Shown here piece after piece: positions 25,984 through 34,755 of a stretch of 55,225 nt of DNA. Origin of the DNA: GCA-2728135 sp002728135 (GTDB lineage: Bacteria > Pseudomonadota > Alphaproteobacteria > UBA828); the NCBI GenBank assembly GCA_963997635.1, contig CAXEND010000015.1, positions 1 through 55,225 on the forward strand, given 5' to 3'. Every line of letters starts with the position of its first letter. Position 1 is the stretch's first letter. Position numbers and translations under genes: made by a program. A model generated the notes under the pieces. The model saw nothing but the letters and a program-made list of their open reading frames with translations, had not been told where the DNA came from and ran no database searches.

Positions 25984-28301
25984 TTTGTTTTTATCCTATC
26001 AAGGTAAATCATTAGTGGAGGTAAGAAAAAGAAATCAGCAACAAGGGCAAGAACTATTGTTATGCAAGTTAACAGTCCCATATTCCAATTGACCTCAAAA
26101 CCTGATGTCGCTAGGACTGCAAAACCTGCCCCTAAGACTGCGGTTGTTGTAACCAAAGCATGTCCAACGTTGTTGAAAGCGTATTTTACAGCTTGCTGAG
26201 GATGAAGTTTCTGTTCTCTTCGTCCACGTAAATACTTGCTTAGAAAATGTATGGTATCGTCAACTACAATACCAAATGTAACAGCGGTAACAACTGAAGC
26301 TGCTACGCCAATATGGCCTAATGTATATCCCCAAAGACCAAAAGCCATAGCAGCTGGGACAAAATTAGGTATAAGGCTTATTAAACCAAGTCGAAGACTT
26401 TTTAATGCAAAAATTAAAATTAATGAGATAAGGCCCATGGCAATGATTGTTCCAAATAGCATGCCCTCTATGTTTCTTTTAGAAATATGTGCGAACATTA
26501 CGCTTAAGCCCGAACCTTTAGTGTGCATATACTCAGGTGTATTGGCCAAGAGCCAATTAACTGCTCTTTCGTCCATTTCACGCTGTTCTTTTGCAGTTAG
26601 GTCGCGAGCTATGACGGTCATTCTTGTGGATGATTTAGAAACATTAATTTGATCATTTAGGTCGCGTCCCATTGGTAGCGAAAGTTCATAAAGCAATAGA
26701 TATTGTGCTGCTAGAGATGAATCATCTGGTATTTTATAGAAAGCTGGATCGTCCCCATGCATATTTTTGTTAAGACGTTTCATTACGTCTGAAAAAACCG
26801 CAACATTAACTACCTTTGGCTGTTTACGATACCATTCGGCAAATTCATCAACTTTCTGTAAATAAAATGGTTCTGTAATTCCGCCCTCTCGAGAAGAATT
26901 AAGTGAATAATCGAAATATTCTACACCACTCAAGTTTTCAATAACGAAGTCAGTATCTTGTCTAAATTCATAATTTTTAGAAAAATAACCCGTCCAATTA
27001 TCATTCAGTTCTATCTGGGGGACACCCGATGCTAGGCCTAATATAATTATTCCGACACCTACAAATAATTTCTTTCGATTGTTAACAACAAAGGAACCAA
27101 ACTTGTCAAAAAATTCCTTTTTTCTTTCTTTTTTTGCACTTACTCGCAAAGGTAAAAAAGACAATACTGCAGGGAGAAAAGTTACAGAAAAAATAAAAGC
27201 ACATACTACTCCTATTGCCACTAGATTTCCAAGGTCATTGAATGGAGGGGAGTCCGAGGCATTCATTGAAAGAAAGCCTATGGTAGTTGTTAGAGAAGTC
27301 AGAAATATAGGATGGAGATTAATTCTTAGGGACTCTGTAATTGCCTCATTACGATTTACCCCGCCTCTCATAGATCGAATTGTTGACCAAATGACATGAA
27401 CACTATGAGCAATTGCTACTGTCATTATGATTGTGGGTGCACCAGCTGAGCCTGGACTTAATACTATTCCTGCCCAGCCTGCTGCCCCCATTGCACCTAG
27501 TGCGGAAAAAATAACTATCACCAGTGTACAAATTGTGCCTATGAATGATCTTAAGAGGATGGTCATAACCACTAGTATTGCAACTAGTATGATTGGCCCC
27601 AGTTCACTTATGTCATCCATAGCGGCGTCACCAAATGCTTGGCTCATTACCACGCTTCCAGTTGGATGAAATTCTATTTTTGGATGTTCTTTGCGAACTT
27701 GATCAAGCATATTGTTGACTGCAGTCATAATTTCAGGAACAGCTTTACTTTGGTCCTCAGGCAAGACAAAGTTTGCTAATACACCGGCTGCTTTTCCGTT
27801 ACTTGATACTACCCTATTTATGAGTTGAATTTCTCCTAAGGCTATAGTTTTTATACTTTCCAAGTCTGCAGGAGATAGGGTAGATGCATTTTCAACTAAG
27901 TTTTCAACAATTAGTTCATCTTCAGAGGCCCAAGTATGTGTATGATTCGTAAGTGAGTCTACGCGGCTAACATATGGAAGTAGCCAACTAGCATTAGTAA
28001 GTTTTTCAATAGCAATGAGTGTATCGCGTTGAAATACATCACCTTCTTTTGGTGCTAGCCCTATTAGGACAGTATTTGCTGCACTGTAGGTTTTTTCTAT
28101 TGCTTGGAATGCTAATAATTGTGGATTGTCATCAGAAAAATAAATTCTACTGTCATTACTAATACTTAGTCTTTGGCCACCAGCACCTAGGACAACAACA
28201 GCACACAAAACAAGAAGTATAACAGGTATACGCCATTTAATAATAAAATGACCATATTGAGTAGCAAATTTAGATAAGCCATTATTTATTTTAATATTCA
28301 T
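25980..28301 (-). CDS. MMPL/RND-superfamily (Patched-like) permease
   Basis: A 773-aa inner-membrane protein with the RND repeat: one transmembrane helix near residues 24-46, a large periplasmic loop, then five or six helices (about 235-385), a second cytoplasmic junction and a repeat of this arrangement ending in VADFFFLPPLMIYL. VTFGIVVDDTIHFLSKY is the conserved helix-4-type segment with paired aspartates that conduct protons. It resembles the MMPL/HpnN-type lipid exporters rather than AcrB-like drug pumps. The frame starts at TTG (28313); I use the ATG at 28301. It is the first gene of the operon and overlaps the LolA-like gene by 4 nt. Cargo is unknown. Confidence 0.87.
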   Translation of the reverse strand: MNIKINNGLSKFATQYGHFIIKWRIPVILLVLCAVVVLGAGGQRLSISNDSRIYFSDDNPQLLAFQAIEKTYSAANTVLIGLAPKEGDVFQRDTLIAIEKLTNASWLLPYVSRVDSLTNHTHTWASEDELIVENLVENASTLSPADLESIKTIALGEIQLINRVVSSNGKAAGVLANFVLPEDQSKAVPEIMTAVNNMLDQVRKEHPKIEFHPTGSVVMSQAFGDAAMDDISELGPIILVAILVVMTILLRSFIGTICTLVIVIFSALGAMGAAGWAGIVLSPGSAGAPTIIMTVAIAHSVHVIWSTIRSMRGGVNRNEAITESLRINLHPIFLTSLTTTIGFLSMNASDSPPFNDLGNLVAIGVVCAFIFSVTFLPAVLSFLPLRVSAKKERKKEFFDKFGSFVVNNRKKLFVGVGIIILGLASGVPQIELNDNWTGYFSKNYEFRQDTDFVIENLSGVEYFDYSLNSSREGGITEPFYLQKVDEFAEWYRKQPKVVNVAVFSDVMKRLNKNMHGDDPAFYKIPDDSSLAAQYLLLYELSLPMGRDLNDQINVSKSSTRMTVIARDLTAKEQREMDERAVNWLLANTPEYMHTKGSGLSVMFAHISKRNIEGMLFGTIIAMGLISLILIFALKSLRLGLISLIPNFVPAAMAFGLWGYTLGHIGVAASVVTAVTFGIVVDDTIHFLSKYLRGRREQKLHPQQAVKYAFNNVGHALVTTTAVLGAGFAVLATSGFEVNWNMGLLTCITIVLALVADFFFLPPLMIYLDRIKTK

Positions 28302-28461
28302 GGAGTGCTGCAATATTTTATGTTTTTACCTATACAAAAGCTAGGATTTGCTGAGAATAAACTGACTCAGAGTTAATGGAACATACGCAATTATCTTTAC
28401 GTAAAATACTGTATTTTAGATCACCATAACCAAAAAAAACATCAGATTATATACCTTTCCC

Positions 28462-28499
28462 AATCTAATAATAGTTAGCATACTAACTATTATTAGATT
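28462..28499. repeat. Perfect AT-rich inverted repeat, 17-bp arms, 4-nt loop
   Basis: The arms (28462-28478 and 28483-28499) are exact reverse complements around CATA. It lies in the 298-bp gap between the YgjP-like gene and the MMPL operon, both on the minus strand. No T-run follows directly on the minus strand, so it may be an operator or a processing hairpin as well as a terminator. Confidence 0.9.
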
Positions 28500-28552
28500 T
28501 ATAAATATATTATGTGAACTAATATGTATGAAAATAACCTATGTAGAATTAT

Positions 28553-28581
28553 CTATGTATATAATAATATTATATACATAG
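28553..28581. repeat. Second perfect AT-rich palindrome, 14-bp arms
   Basis: The 29-bp sequence is a reverse-complement palindrome around one central base. It begins 31 nt past the stop of the YgjP-like gene. Its sequence is not related to that of the first inverted repeat, 53 bp away. It could act as a weak terminator or as a dimeric protein site. Confidence 0.85.
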
Positions 28582-28611
28582 TATGCTAAGTATAATAATT
28601 AAATATTTGAT

Positions 28612-29313
28612 TTATAAACTATACTTTCTAAGATGATCACCATTTAGTTTTAGCCAGGCCTTAGCATATGGGGCGTCTTCTGAATACATATTCACTAGTT
28701 TCCAGAACTTAGGGCCATGATTAAGTTCTGCTAGATGGCTAACTTCATGGCAAATCACATAATTCAATACTTTTTTAGGTGACATAATTAACCTCCATGA
28801 AAATGATAATCTCCCTCTGGAGGAGCAACTTCCCCAACGTGTTTTGGGGTCTCCAATGTGAAAGTTAGTGATTGTTTTATTTAGTAAACTAGCTAAGTGC
28901 TCGGCACTAGGTTTTATAATTTTCTCTGCTTCCATTTTTAGGGCTTTTAAAGCTAATTGATCAAAATTAATATTTGGGCCAGAGATCAATAGCTTGTTAC
29001 CCAGCCATGCCACACTTGGAGATGGTGCTGAGATAAAATACAAAATAATTTTTTCATCTAGGTAAGGTAACTCAATTCCATCTCTTATAGGTATGTTAGT
29101 TGGTCTTTCTTTTAGTCGTTCGTATATCCAATCAGATTTATTTTTTGTGAAGTTCTCTCCTTGCTCAATTGATGCTCTTATGGGTATTACTAGTTCTATC
29201 CCAGGGTCTTCTTGGACTACACGTAAAATAATTTGTTTTGCCCGATTGCTGCGTCTGATAGGGATATTAGTAGAGAAGCCATTAGCACAAGTTATTGAAA
29301 AATATTTTTTCAA
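28612..29313 (-). CDS. YgjP-like zinc metallopeptidase (DUF45/WLM group)
   Basis: A 233-aa protein with the zinc motif His189-Glu190-x2-His193 in VICHEVSHLAELNHG, a third candidate ligand His199, and the strongly conserved TRWGSCSSRGRLSFSWRL (158-175) just before it. This is the YgjP/SprT-like group; its physiological substrate is not known. It starts at TTG with AAGGAAAAG upstream. It has its own 101-bp upstream gap after the CoA-transferase pair, containing two spaced direct repeats. Confidence 0.87.
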   Translation of the reverse strand: MKKYFSITCANGFSTNIPIRRSNRAKQIILRVVQEDPGIELVIPIRASIEQGENFTKNKSDWIYERLKERPTNIPIRDGIELPYLDEKIILYFISAPSPSVAWLGNKLLISGPNINFDQLALKALKMEAEKIIKPSAEHLASLLNKTITNFHIGDPKTRWGSCSSRGRLSFSWRLIMSPKKVLNYVICHEVSHLAELNHGPKFWKLVNMYSEDAPYAKAWLKLNGDHLRKYSL

Positions 29314-29355
29314 ATGCTCTTTTCCTTGTCACATTATTCAAAAAAAGTTTAGGTC

Positions 29356-29386
29356 ATGTATACCTTATAGTAGATTATGTATACCT
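29356..29386. repeat. Two 10-bp direct repeats spaced by 21 bp upstream of the YgjP-like gene
   Basis: ATGTATACCT occurs at 29356-29365 and at 29377-29386. The start-to-start distance of 21 bp is about two helical turns, so both copies face the same side of the DNA. They lie 43-73 bp before the TTG start of the YgjP-like gene on the minus strand. A regulator site is possible; chance in AT-rich DNA cannot be ruled out. Confidence 0.5.
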
Positions 29387-29414
29387 ATTAAAATTAATCA
29401 TTTTATTAAAAATT

Positions 29415-30155
29415 TTAAAACTTAAGCCCTAATTGTTTTGTCGCGAAATCAGGGTATGTATCTGCAATTTGATGCCCTACTGAACCATAAATTAAATCTA
29501 TTTCATGCTGAGTTGGTAGCAGCGTTGATTTCACATCTTTATTTATACAAAAGTTAAAACCAGTGTTTGCTTTAATCCCTTCAATAGTCTCACTTGGATG
29601 GAGGCTTTCAAGAACAAAACATTTGTAATGTATATTCCATTTAAATACACACCTACTGGTAACAAGGGCGTACGGTCCACCTTTTCTGTATATATTTTTA
29701 CCAGAAATACCTGGAGCACTTATAAAATCTACTTTGGGTACAAAGACCCTATTTGAGTGTTCTTCTCTAAATAAAATCACACGTGGTATTAGAAAATATA
29801 AATAGCTAGACCCGTAGCTACCAGGAAAACATCTGAATAAATTAGGATATTTTCCAAGGCCTACGAGGTTGATATTGGCCAGACCGTCTATTTGCCCACC
29901 ACCAAGGAAAAAGGCATCAATACGCCCCTGTGCAGCACAGTCAAAAAGTTCTTTGCCTCCATCAGTGAAGTGATTTAACTTCTGGCTACCTAGTATAGTG
30001 ACCTTGGGTAGACCATGACCTTTCTCAGAAGCTAAAAGAGCAGCAGCCCCAGGAATAGGTGATGATGCTCCTACAGCTACGTGATTTAAACCTTCTAGCA
30101 TCTTAGAAATGGTAGTAATTAACAATTCTGTATTTTGTTTTTTTAGTTTGTTCAT
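29415..30155 (-). CDS. CoA-transferase family I, subunit B (IpdB/GctB-like)
   Basis: A 246-aa protein with the family I CoA-transferase fold: NHVAVGASSPIPGAAALLAS at the start and AFFLGGGQIDGLANINLVG in the middle. I do not see a clear Glu-x-Gly catalytic motif at the expected place, where the sequence reads TILGSQKLNHF. That is more like the IpdAB group, which has lost the transferase glutamate and hydrolyses a ring, than like classical glutaconate or 3-oxoacid CoA-transferases. It follows subunit A with an 8-nt gap. The substrate is unknown. Confidence 0.8.
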   Translation of the reverse strand: MNKLKKQNTELLITTISKMLEGLNHVAVGASSPIPGAAALLASEKGHGLPKVTILGSQKLNHFTDGGKELFDCAAQGRIDAFFLGGGQIDGLANINLVGLGKYPNLFRCFPGSYGSSYLYFLIPRVILFREEHSNRVFVPKVDFISAPGISGKNIYRKGGPYALVTSRCVFKWNIHYKCFVLESLHPSETIEGIKANTGFNFCINKDVKSTLLPTQHEIDLIYGSVGHQIADTYPDFATKQLGLKF

Positions 30156-30163
30156 TAAAAATC

Positions 30164-30979
30164 TTAACTCATAGGCTTATCGAAGCCATGAATTTTCATA
30201 TATTCATCAAATCCTTCATGGCTTTTTGCTAATTGTGCATAAATCTTTAAATTTTTTAGATCCGCTTTGTAATAACCTACTAACCCAAGCGGCCATGAAC
30301 CGTTAGGTGACTCCGCTATCCCACTAACATATAACGCTGGTAAAGCACATGCTGCAGTATTTTCGCATTCCATAAAATTTGTATCCTGAATGGTTTCAAC
30401 TGTGACATAGGTCTTTTTTGCCGCATGTGACATAAGACTAAGTTCTCTCCGCCTACCTATAAAAATATTTCCAAATTTATCTGCAAATGGGGCATGAAAT
30501 ACTGCAAAATCAGGTTTTATAGCAGGTAATAAAGTTATTGGATCATCAAATGTCTTTTCAAAAGGGTTATTTAAAACCTGCCAATCAGGGCGGTTATCTA
30601 AAATGTCAGAACCAATAATGCCACGTAAAGGGATAAAAGGTATTCCTTTCTCACTTGCTTGAAGGGCTGCATGAATTGCAGGGCAAGTAGTATCTCTGAT
30701 TGAAATTTTTTTATCTTTAGCAGCTTTTACAAATCTAGGGGCAGTTCCAAGTTCACCCAAGCTTACCGCTGCTGACTCAATCTCAATTACACATCCACTT
30801 CCAATAAGTAAATCAGCTTGTAGGCCTGTTTGTGGAGCTGCAATTAAGCGTAAATTACGAGCTTTACGTTTGATCAAAGCTCTTGTGGCAGCCATTGATA
30901 CAAATGAATAGTCAGGAGGGATTACAATCAAAGACCCATCAATAATTTCTGATGCCAGTTGTTTAATCGATATTAGCAA
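30164..30979 (-). CDS. CoA-transferase family I, subunit A (IpdA/GctA-like)
   Basis: A 271-aa partner of the subunit B gene. GSLIVIPPDYSFVSMAATRALI and ARNLRLIAAPQTGLQADLLIG form the N-terminal Rossmann-like part; DFAVFHAPFADKFGNIFIGR is the second conserved region. The frame starts with TTG near the upstream divergent gap; no strong ribosome site decides the start. The gene is divergent from the molybdenum hydroxylase large subunit (164-bp gap), so the two units might be regulated together. The C-terminus has KSHEGFDEYMKIHG, as in other IpdA-like proteins. Confidence 0.82.
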   Translation of the reverse strand: MLISIKQLASEIIDGSLIVIPPDYSFVSMAATRALIKRKARNLRLIAAPQTGLQADLLIGSGCVIEIESAAVSLGELGTAPRFVKAAKDKKISIRDTTCPAIHAALQASEKGIPFIPLRGIIGSDILDNRPDWQVLNNPFEKTFDDPITLLPAIKPDFAVFHAPFADKFGNIFIGRRRELSLMSHAAKKTYVTVETIQDTNFMECENTAACALPALYVSGIAESPNGSWPLGLVGYYKADLKNLKIYAQLAKSHEGFDEYMKIHGFDKPMS

Positions 30980-31143
30980 GATCTTGCTTTCTAAATATTT
31001 TAAATACTAATCTTAACCAAAATTATAAATTACTATAAGTGTTTATTTTTTTATAATTTATAAAATTATTTTGATTTTTAGAATGTATTAGACATAATCT
31101 TATCTAAGTCTTCACAGTTGAAGAAGGACAATGGGGGTAAGAG

Positions 31144-33477
31144 ATGGAGAGGTTTGGAATAGGGAATAGAGCCCATAGAACTGAGGACGATAGATTTCTT
31201 AAGGGTTCGGGCCAATTTCTTGATGATATTTCCTTTGAAGGAACTACATATGCTGTTTTTGTTCGTTCACCTGTAGCACATGCAAATCTCGGAAAAATAG
31301 ATATAAAATTATGCATGTCGGTGCCTGGCGTTTTAGCAGTTTTCACAGGTGACGATATTTCTAGCTCAGGTGTCAAAAATCTTCCAACTTTAGCACATGA
31401 ATGGGTCGAACTTAAAAAATCTGATGGTTCACCAAGTTTTAACCCTGATCGTCCACTTCTATCACAAGGAAAAGTTCGTTATGTCGGTGAGCCTATAGCC
31501 ATGGTTGTAGCAGATTCAGAATTTGCGGCTCAAGACGGTGCGGAAAGAGTGCAAGTTGACTATCAATTACTTGATTCTGTTGTGGATCCAGAAACTGCTC
31601 ATGAAGAAGGACGGCCACAGTTATTTGATGAAAACGAGTCTAATACCTCTTTTACTTATTATGCAGGTAAAATTGAAGAAGCAAATAAAATTTTGGACCA
31701 AGCCCCACATGTTGTTACCCGCCATTTAAAAAATAACCGTGTGATAGTTAATCCGTTGGAGGCTAGAGGTGCTATAGGGATATTTGATAATAATACACAA
31801 CATTATTTACTCCATTGCGATACTCAACATCCTTATGACGTTAGAAAGCAAACGGCAGACTGTCTTGGTATAGATATAAAAAAAATAAGAGTCTTAGCTC
31901 CTGATATCGGTGGAGGTTTTGGTATTAAATATATTGCTTACCCAGAGCATGTCCTTGTTTTATGGGCCTCACAAAAAATTGGGAAACCTGTAAAATGGCG
32001 ATCGGGTAGATCTGAAGCGTTTTTATGTGATGCGCATGCCCGGGACCTTGCTGGTACAGCTTCCCTAGCTCTTGACGAACAGGGAAAGTTTTTGGCAATC
32101 AAGGCAAATTTAAATGCCAACCTTGGAGCATATTCATCTAGTCATGGCCCTGTCTGTCCAACAATTTTGTCTACTTTAATGATGTCTGGTGGCTACACTA
32201 TGCCTGTAGTCGCTGCAGAGGTAAGAGGTGTCTTTACTAATACTGTTCCAATTGATGCATATAGGGGATGTGGTCAACCAGAAGGCCACTACATTCTTGA
32301 AAGACTTATTCATGCTGCTGCAGGAGTCTTAGGTTTAAATCAGGATCAGATTCGACGTAAAAATTTCGTAAGTCCATCTGCAATGCCATATACTTCACCA
32401 ATGGAAGTTGAGTTTGATAGTGGTCATTTTGAAGACAACCTAATGGATGCATTAGAAGCGTCTAACTGGGAAGGTGGTGAAAAACGAAGGTCGGATGCAC
32501 TTGCGAGGGGTAAACTTTATGGGATTGGTATAGCTTCATATGTCGAAATTACTGGGGCAGATACCCGCGAGGGTGCAGCGATTAAATTTGAAGAGAATGG
32601 GAAAGTCATTCTTAATGTAGGAACTAAATCCTCTGGTCAAGGACATGAGACAGTGTTTGCTCAAATGCTTCATCATCAACTAGGAATACCTTTTGATAAA
32701 ATTATTGTAAAAGATGGTGATACAAATGAATTGCCACATGGAGGAGGGAGTGGTGGCTCTCGGTCAATGCAAATGGCAGGCACTGCTATTTATAGGGGCT
32801 CTGAAATAGTAAAATCTAAAGCACAAGAATTGGCAGCTCATTTTTTTGAGGCCTCAAGTAGCGATATCAAATTTGATCAGGGAGATTACTTTATCATCGG
32901 CACTGATTTGAAAATAAATATTATGGACCTTGCTACTATGGCAAGAGATTCTGAAAAACTCCCAACTGGAATGGAAGCTGGGCTTGATACAGCGGTAGAT
33001 ATAAATCATGAAACATCAACTTTCCCAAATGGTAGTCATATTTGTGAACTTGAAGTAGACCCTGAAACTGGATCTGTCGATGTCGTAAACTATTTTGCTG
33101 TAAGCGATTATGGGCGTGTTATGAATCCTAGTTTGCTCGAAGGCCAAGTACATGGTGGTGTAGCCCAAGGGATTGGACAGGCATTGTATGAAAGAACTGT
33201 GTTTGGAAATGACGGTCAGCTATCGAGTGGGTCTTTTATTGATTATTGTATGCCTAGAGCTGGCGATTTACCTTCTTATTTTGTAGGCTTTAACGAAGTT
33301 TTGTGCACTACTAACCCACTTGGAGTAAAAGGTGCAGGTGAAAGTGGTTGTATAGCTTCTTTACCAGCTGTCATGAATGCTCTTCATAATGCATTAGAAT
33401 GTAAAGGAGTTTCCCATATAGATATGCCAGCTACACCAGAGCGAGTTTGGCGTGCCATACAAGATGCTAGAATTTAG
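31144..33477 (+). CDS. Xanthine dehydrogenase/CoxL-family molybdopterin-binding large subunit, without partner subunits
   Basis: A 777-aa molybdenum hydroxylase large subunit. It starts with GNRAHRTEDDRFLKGSGQFL and the a/b hammerhead domain (residues 10-130), followed by the molybdenum-binding domains. Cofactor motifs are APDIGGGFGIKY, VPIDAYRGCGQPEGH and GVKGAGESG, the last carrying the catalytic Glu733. The AYRG loop differs from AYRCSFR of true CO dehydrogenase. The [2Fe-2S] small subunit and FAD medium subunit are not next to it, which is unusual because electrons need them. They may be elsewhere in the genome. GGGGG (about 31133) precedes ATG. Confidence 0.9.
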   Translation: MERFGIGNRAHRTEDDRFLKGSGQFLDDISFEGTTYAVFVRSPVAHANLGKIDIKLCMSVPGVLAVFTGDDISSSGVKNLPTLAHEWVELKKSDGSPSFNPDRPLLSQGKVRYVGEPIAMVVADSEFAAQDGAERVQVDYQLLDSVVDPETAHEEGRPQLFDENESNTSFTYYAGKIEEANKILDQAPHVVTRHLKNNRVIVNPLEARGAIGIFDNNTQHYLLHCDTQHPYDVRKQTADCLGIDIKKIRVLAPDIGGGFGIKYIAYPEHVLVLWASQKIGKPVKWRSGRSEAFLCDAHARDLAGTASLALDEQGKFLAIKANLNANLGAYSSSHGPVCPTILSTLMMSGGYTMPVVAAEVRGVFTNTVPIDAYRGCGQPEGHYILERLIHAAAGVLGLNQDQIRRKNFVSPSAMPYTSPMEVEFDSGHFEDNLMDALEASNWEGGEKRRSDALARGKLYGIGIASYVEITGADTREGAAIKFEENGKVILNVGTKSSGQGHETVFAQMLHHQLGIPFDKIIVKDGDTNELPHGGGSGGSRSMQMAGTAIYRGSEIVKSKAQELAAHFFEASSSDIKFDQGDYFIIGTDLKINIMDLATMARDSEKLPTGMEAGLDTAVDINHETSTFPNGSHICELEVDPETGSVDVVNYFAVSDYGRVMNPSLLEGQVHGGVAQGIGQALYERTVFGNDGQLSSGSFIDYCMPRAGDLPSYFVGFNEVLCTTNPLGVKGAGESGCIASLPAVMNALHNALECKGVSHIDMPATPERVWRAIQDARI

Positions 33478-33519
33478 AAGTTTCAATAACTTTCATTTAA
33501 GACCCTTAAAATATTAAGC

Positions 33520-34419
33520 TCATCTTTTATTTGATTTTATCCAAGATTTAGGATTAGCAAACACTGGCAACCCAATGGCTAAAGAAACAAGAAAAACGGA
33601 ACTGTATTCTGTAATACCAAGAGGTTCGTTTAGAACAACTGCACCTGACAGAATCCCAACTATCGGTGTTAGCATTACTCCAATAGTTGCAATTCCTACC
33701 GGGTATATTCGTACAACTTCCATATATGCCCAAAAACAAAATGCCGCTGCAATGAAAGCATTGTAGAGCAAACAAATTATAGCTGAGATACTAGGAAAGC
33801 TAGTATTACTGTAGTCTACAAATGCAGAACCCACAGCCATTGGCAATGAACCTAAAAATATCTGCCATGCAACAACACTTAAAGTTGGTAGTGACCATTC
33901 TGCTCTTTTTTGAATTATAGTTGCGATAGCCCAAGAGATTGCTGTAATGAGCATAAAAATCATTCCCAATGGTGTATTACCAATGGTGGTTATGTCAGCT
34001 ATGAGAAGTAAACTCATACCACCTATTCCAAGGGCAAGTGCAAAAATTCTAACCCATCCGGGTTTTTCTCCTAAAAATAGCCATCCAAGTGCGATGGCCC
34101 AAACAGGCATCGTATAGGCCATAACTGCTGCCCTACCAGATTCTGTAAATAAGACACCATATCCCGAAAAAACTTGAAAAATTGATAATGCACATGCAAT
34201 TGCAATAATTGCTGGCCATTCTTTTCTTGATGGTAGAAGTGGTTGGCGAAATAATTTACAAATAGAAAAGAGAGTAATTCCACCTATAAGCAAGACAATA
34301 GCTCTAAATGGAAATACTGGGATTTCTAACATACCAATTTTCATTATTGGCCAATTAATTCCCCAGCAAAAAGTAATGCCAATAAGCAAAACTAGACCCT
34401 TTGTGAAGACTACATTCAT
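33520..34419 (-). CDS. EamA/DMT-family transporter
   Basis: A 299-aa inner-membrane protein with ten hydrophobic segments in two EamA repeats. The first repeat begins GLVLLIGITFCWGINWPIMK and includes SGRAAVMAYTMPVWAIALGW; the second begins MIFMLITAISWAIATI and includes YPVGIATIGVMLTPIVGILS. Family members export amino acids, nucleobases or drugs; the cargo cannot be inferred. It is alone on the minus strand, convergent with the molybdenum hydroxylase (42-bp gap). Confidence 0.88.
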   Translation of the reverse strand: MNVVFTKGLVLLIGITFCWGINWPIMKIGMLEIPVFPFRAIVLLIGGITLFSICKLFRQPLLPSRKEWPAIIAIACALSIFQVFSGYGVLFTESGRAAVMAYTMPVWAIALGWLFLGEKPGWVRIFALALGIGGMSLLLIADITTIGNTPLGMIFMLITAISWAIATIIQKRAEWSLPTLSVVAWQIFLGSLPMAVGSAFVDYSNTSFPSISAIICLLYNAFIAAAFCFWAYMEVVRIYPVGIATIGVMLTPIVGILSGAVVLNEPLGITEYSSVFLVSLAIGLPVFANPKSWIKSNKR

Positions 34420-34755
34420 ACAAATCTAAACTTTCGAAAAATTTTATTTATGTCTATAACTCAAGGGATATTTACCTTGCGTATAATTGGGGAAAAATCT
34501 AATTTTTTCTGGTTTTGAAATTATATCATGGTACGATTACTTAACGGTCTTATCTTGAATCTCAAATTTAACATCACTTTATTTACTTATGATTTGCAAT
34601 TTATGCATACCAGAAATGTCTTCATTTATGTATAAAAACTTACTGGTATAAGTCATGTTAACAGTCACTTTTGTTTTGGATGCATCAATCGGCTATAATT
34701 CTTTAATATTAAATTATCAATTATCAAAATTATAATAGATCGGTAGCTGTATATT
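34420..34755. other. 336-bp intergenic region between divergent genes
   Basis: No plausible coding frame, tRNA or known RNA structure is seen. It must hold the start signals of the EamA gene (minus) and the acyl-CoA dehydrogenase gene (plus). A candidate promoter lies at 34671-34699. A weak inverted repeat (ATACCAG at 34607, CTGGTAT ending at 34649) has a 29-nt loop and is probably not meaningful. Confidence 0.6.
34671..34699 (+). promoter_or_regulatory. Candidate promoter of the acyl-CoA dehydrogenase gene
   Basis: TTGTTT (34671-34676) and a perfect TATAAT (34694-34699) are 17 bp apart. Transcription would start near 34706, leaving about 50 nt of leader before the ATG at 34756. Confidence 0.45.

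Noticed and set aside
31144..33477. Carbon monoxide dehydrogenase large subunit (coxL)
   Set aside because: The AYRCSFR loop of true CO dehydrogenase is replaced by AYRGCGQ, and coxM/coxS are missing.
34607..34649. Inverted repeat ATACCAG/CTGGTAT
   Set aside because: Arms are only 7 bp and the loop is 29 nt, easily by chance in this composition.
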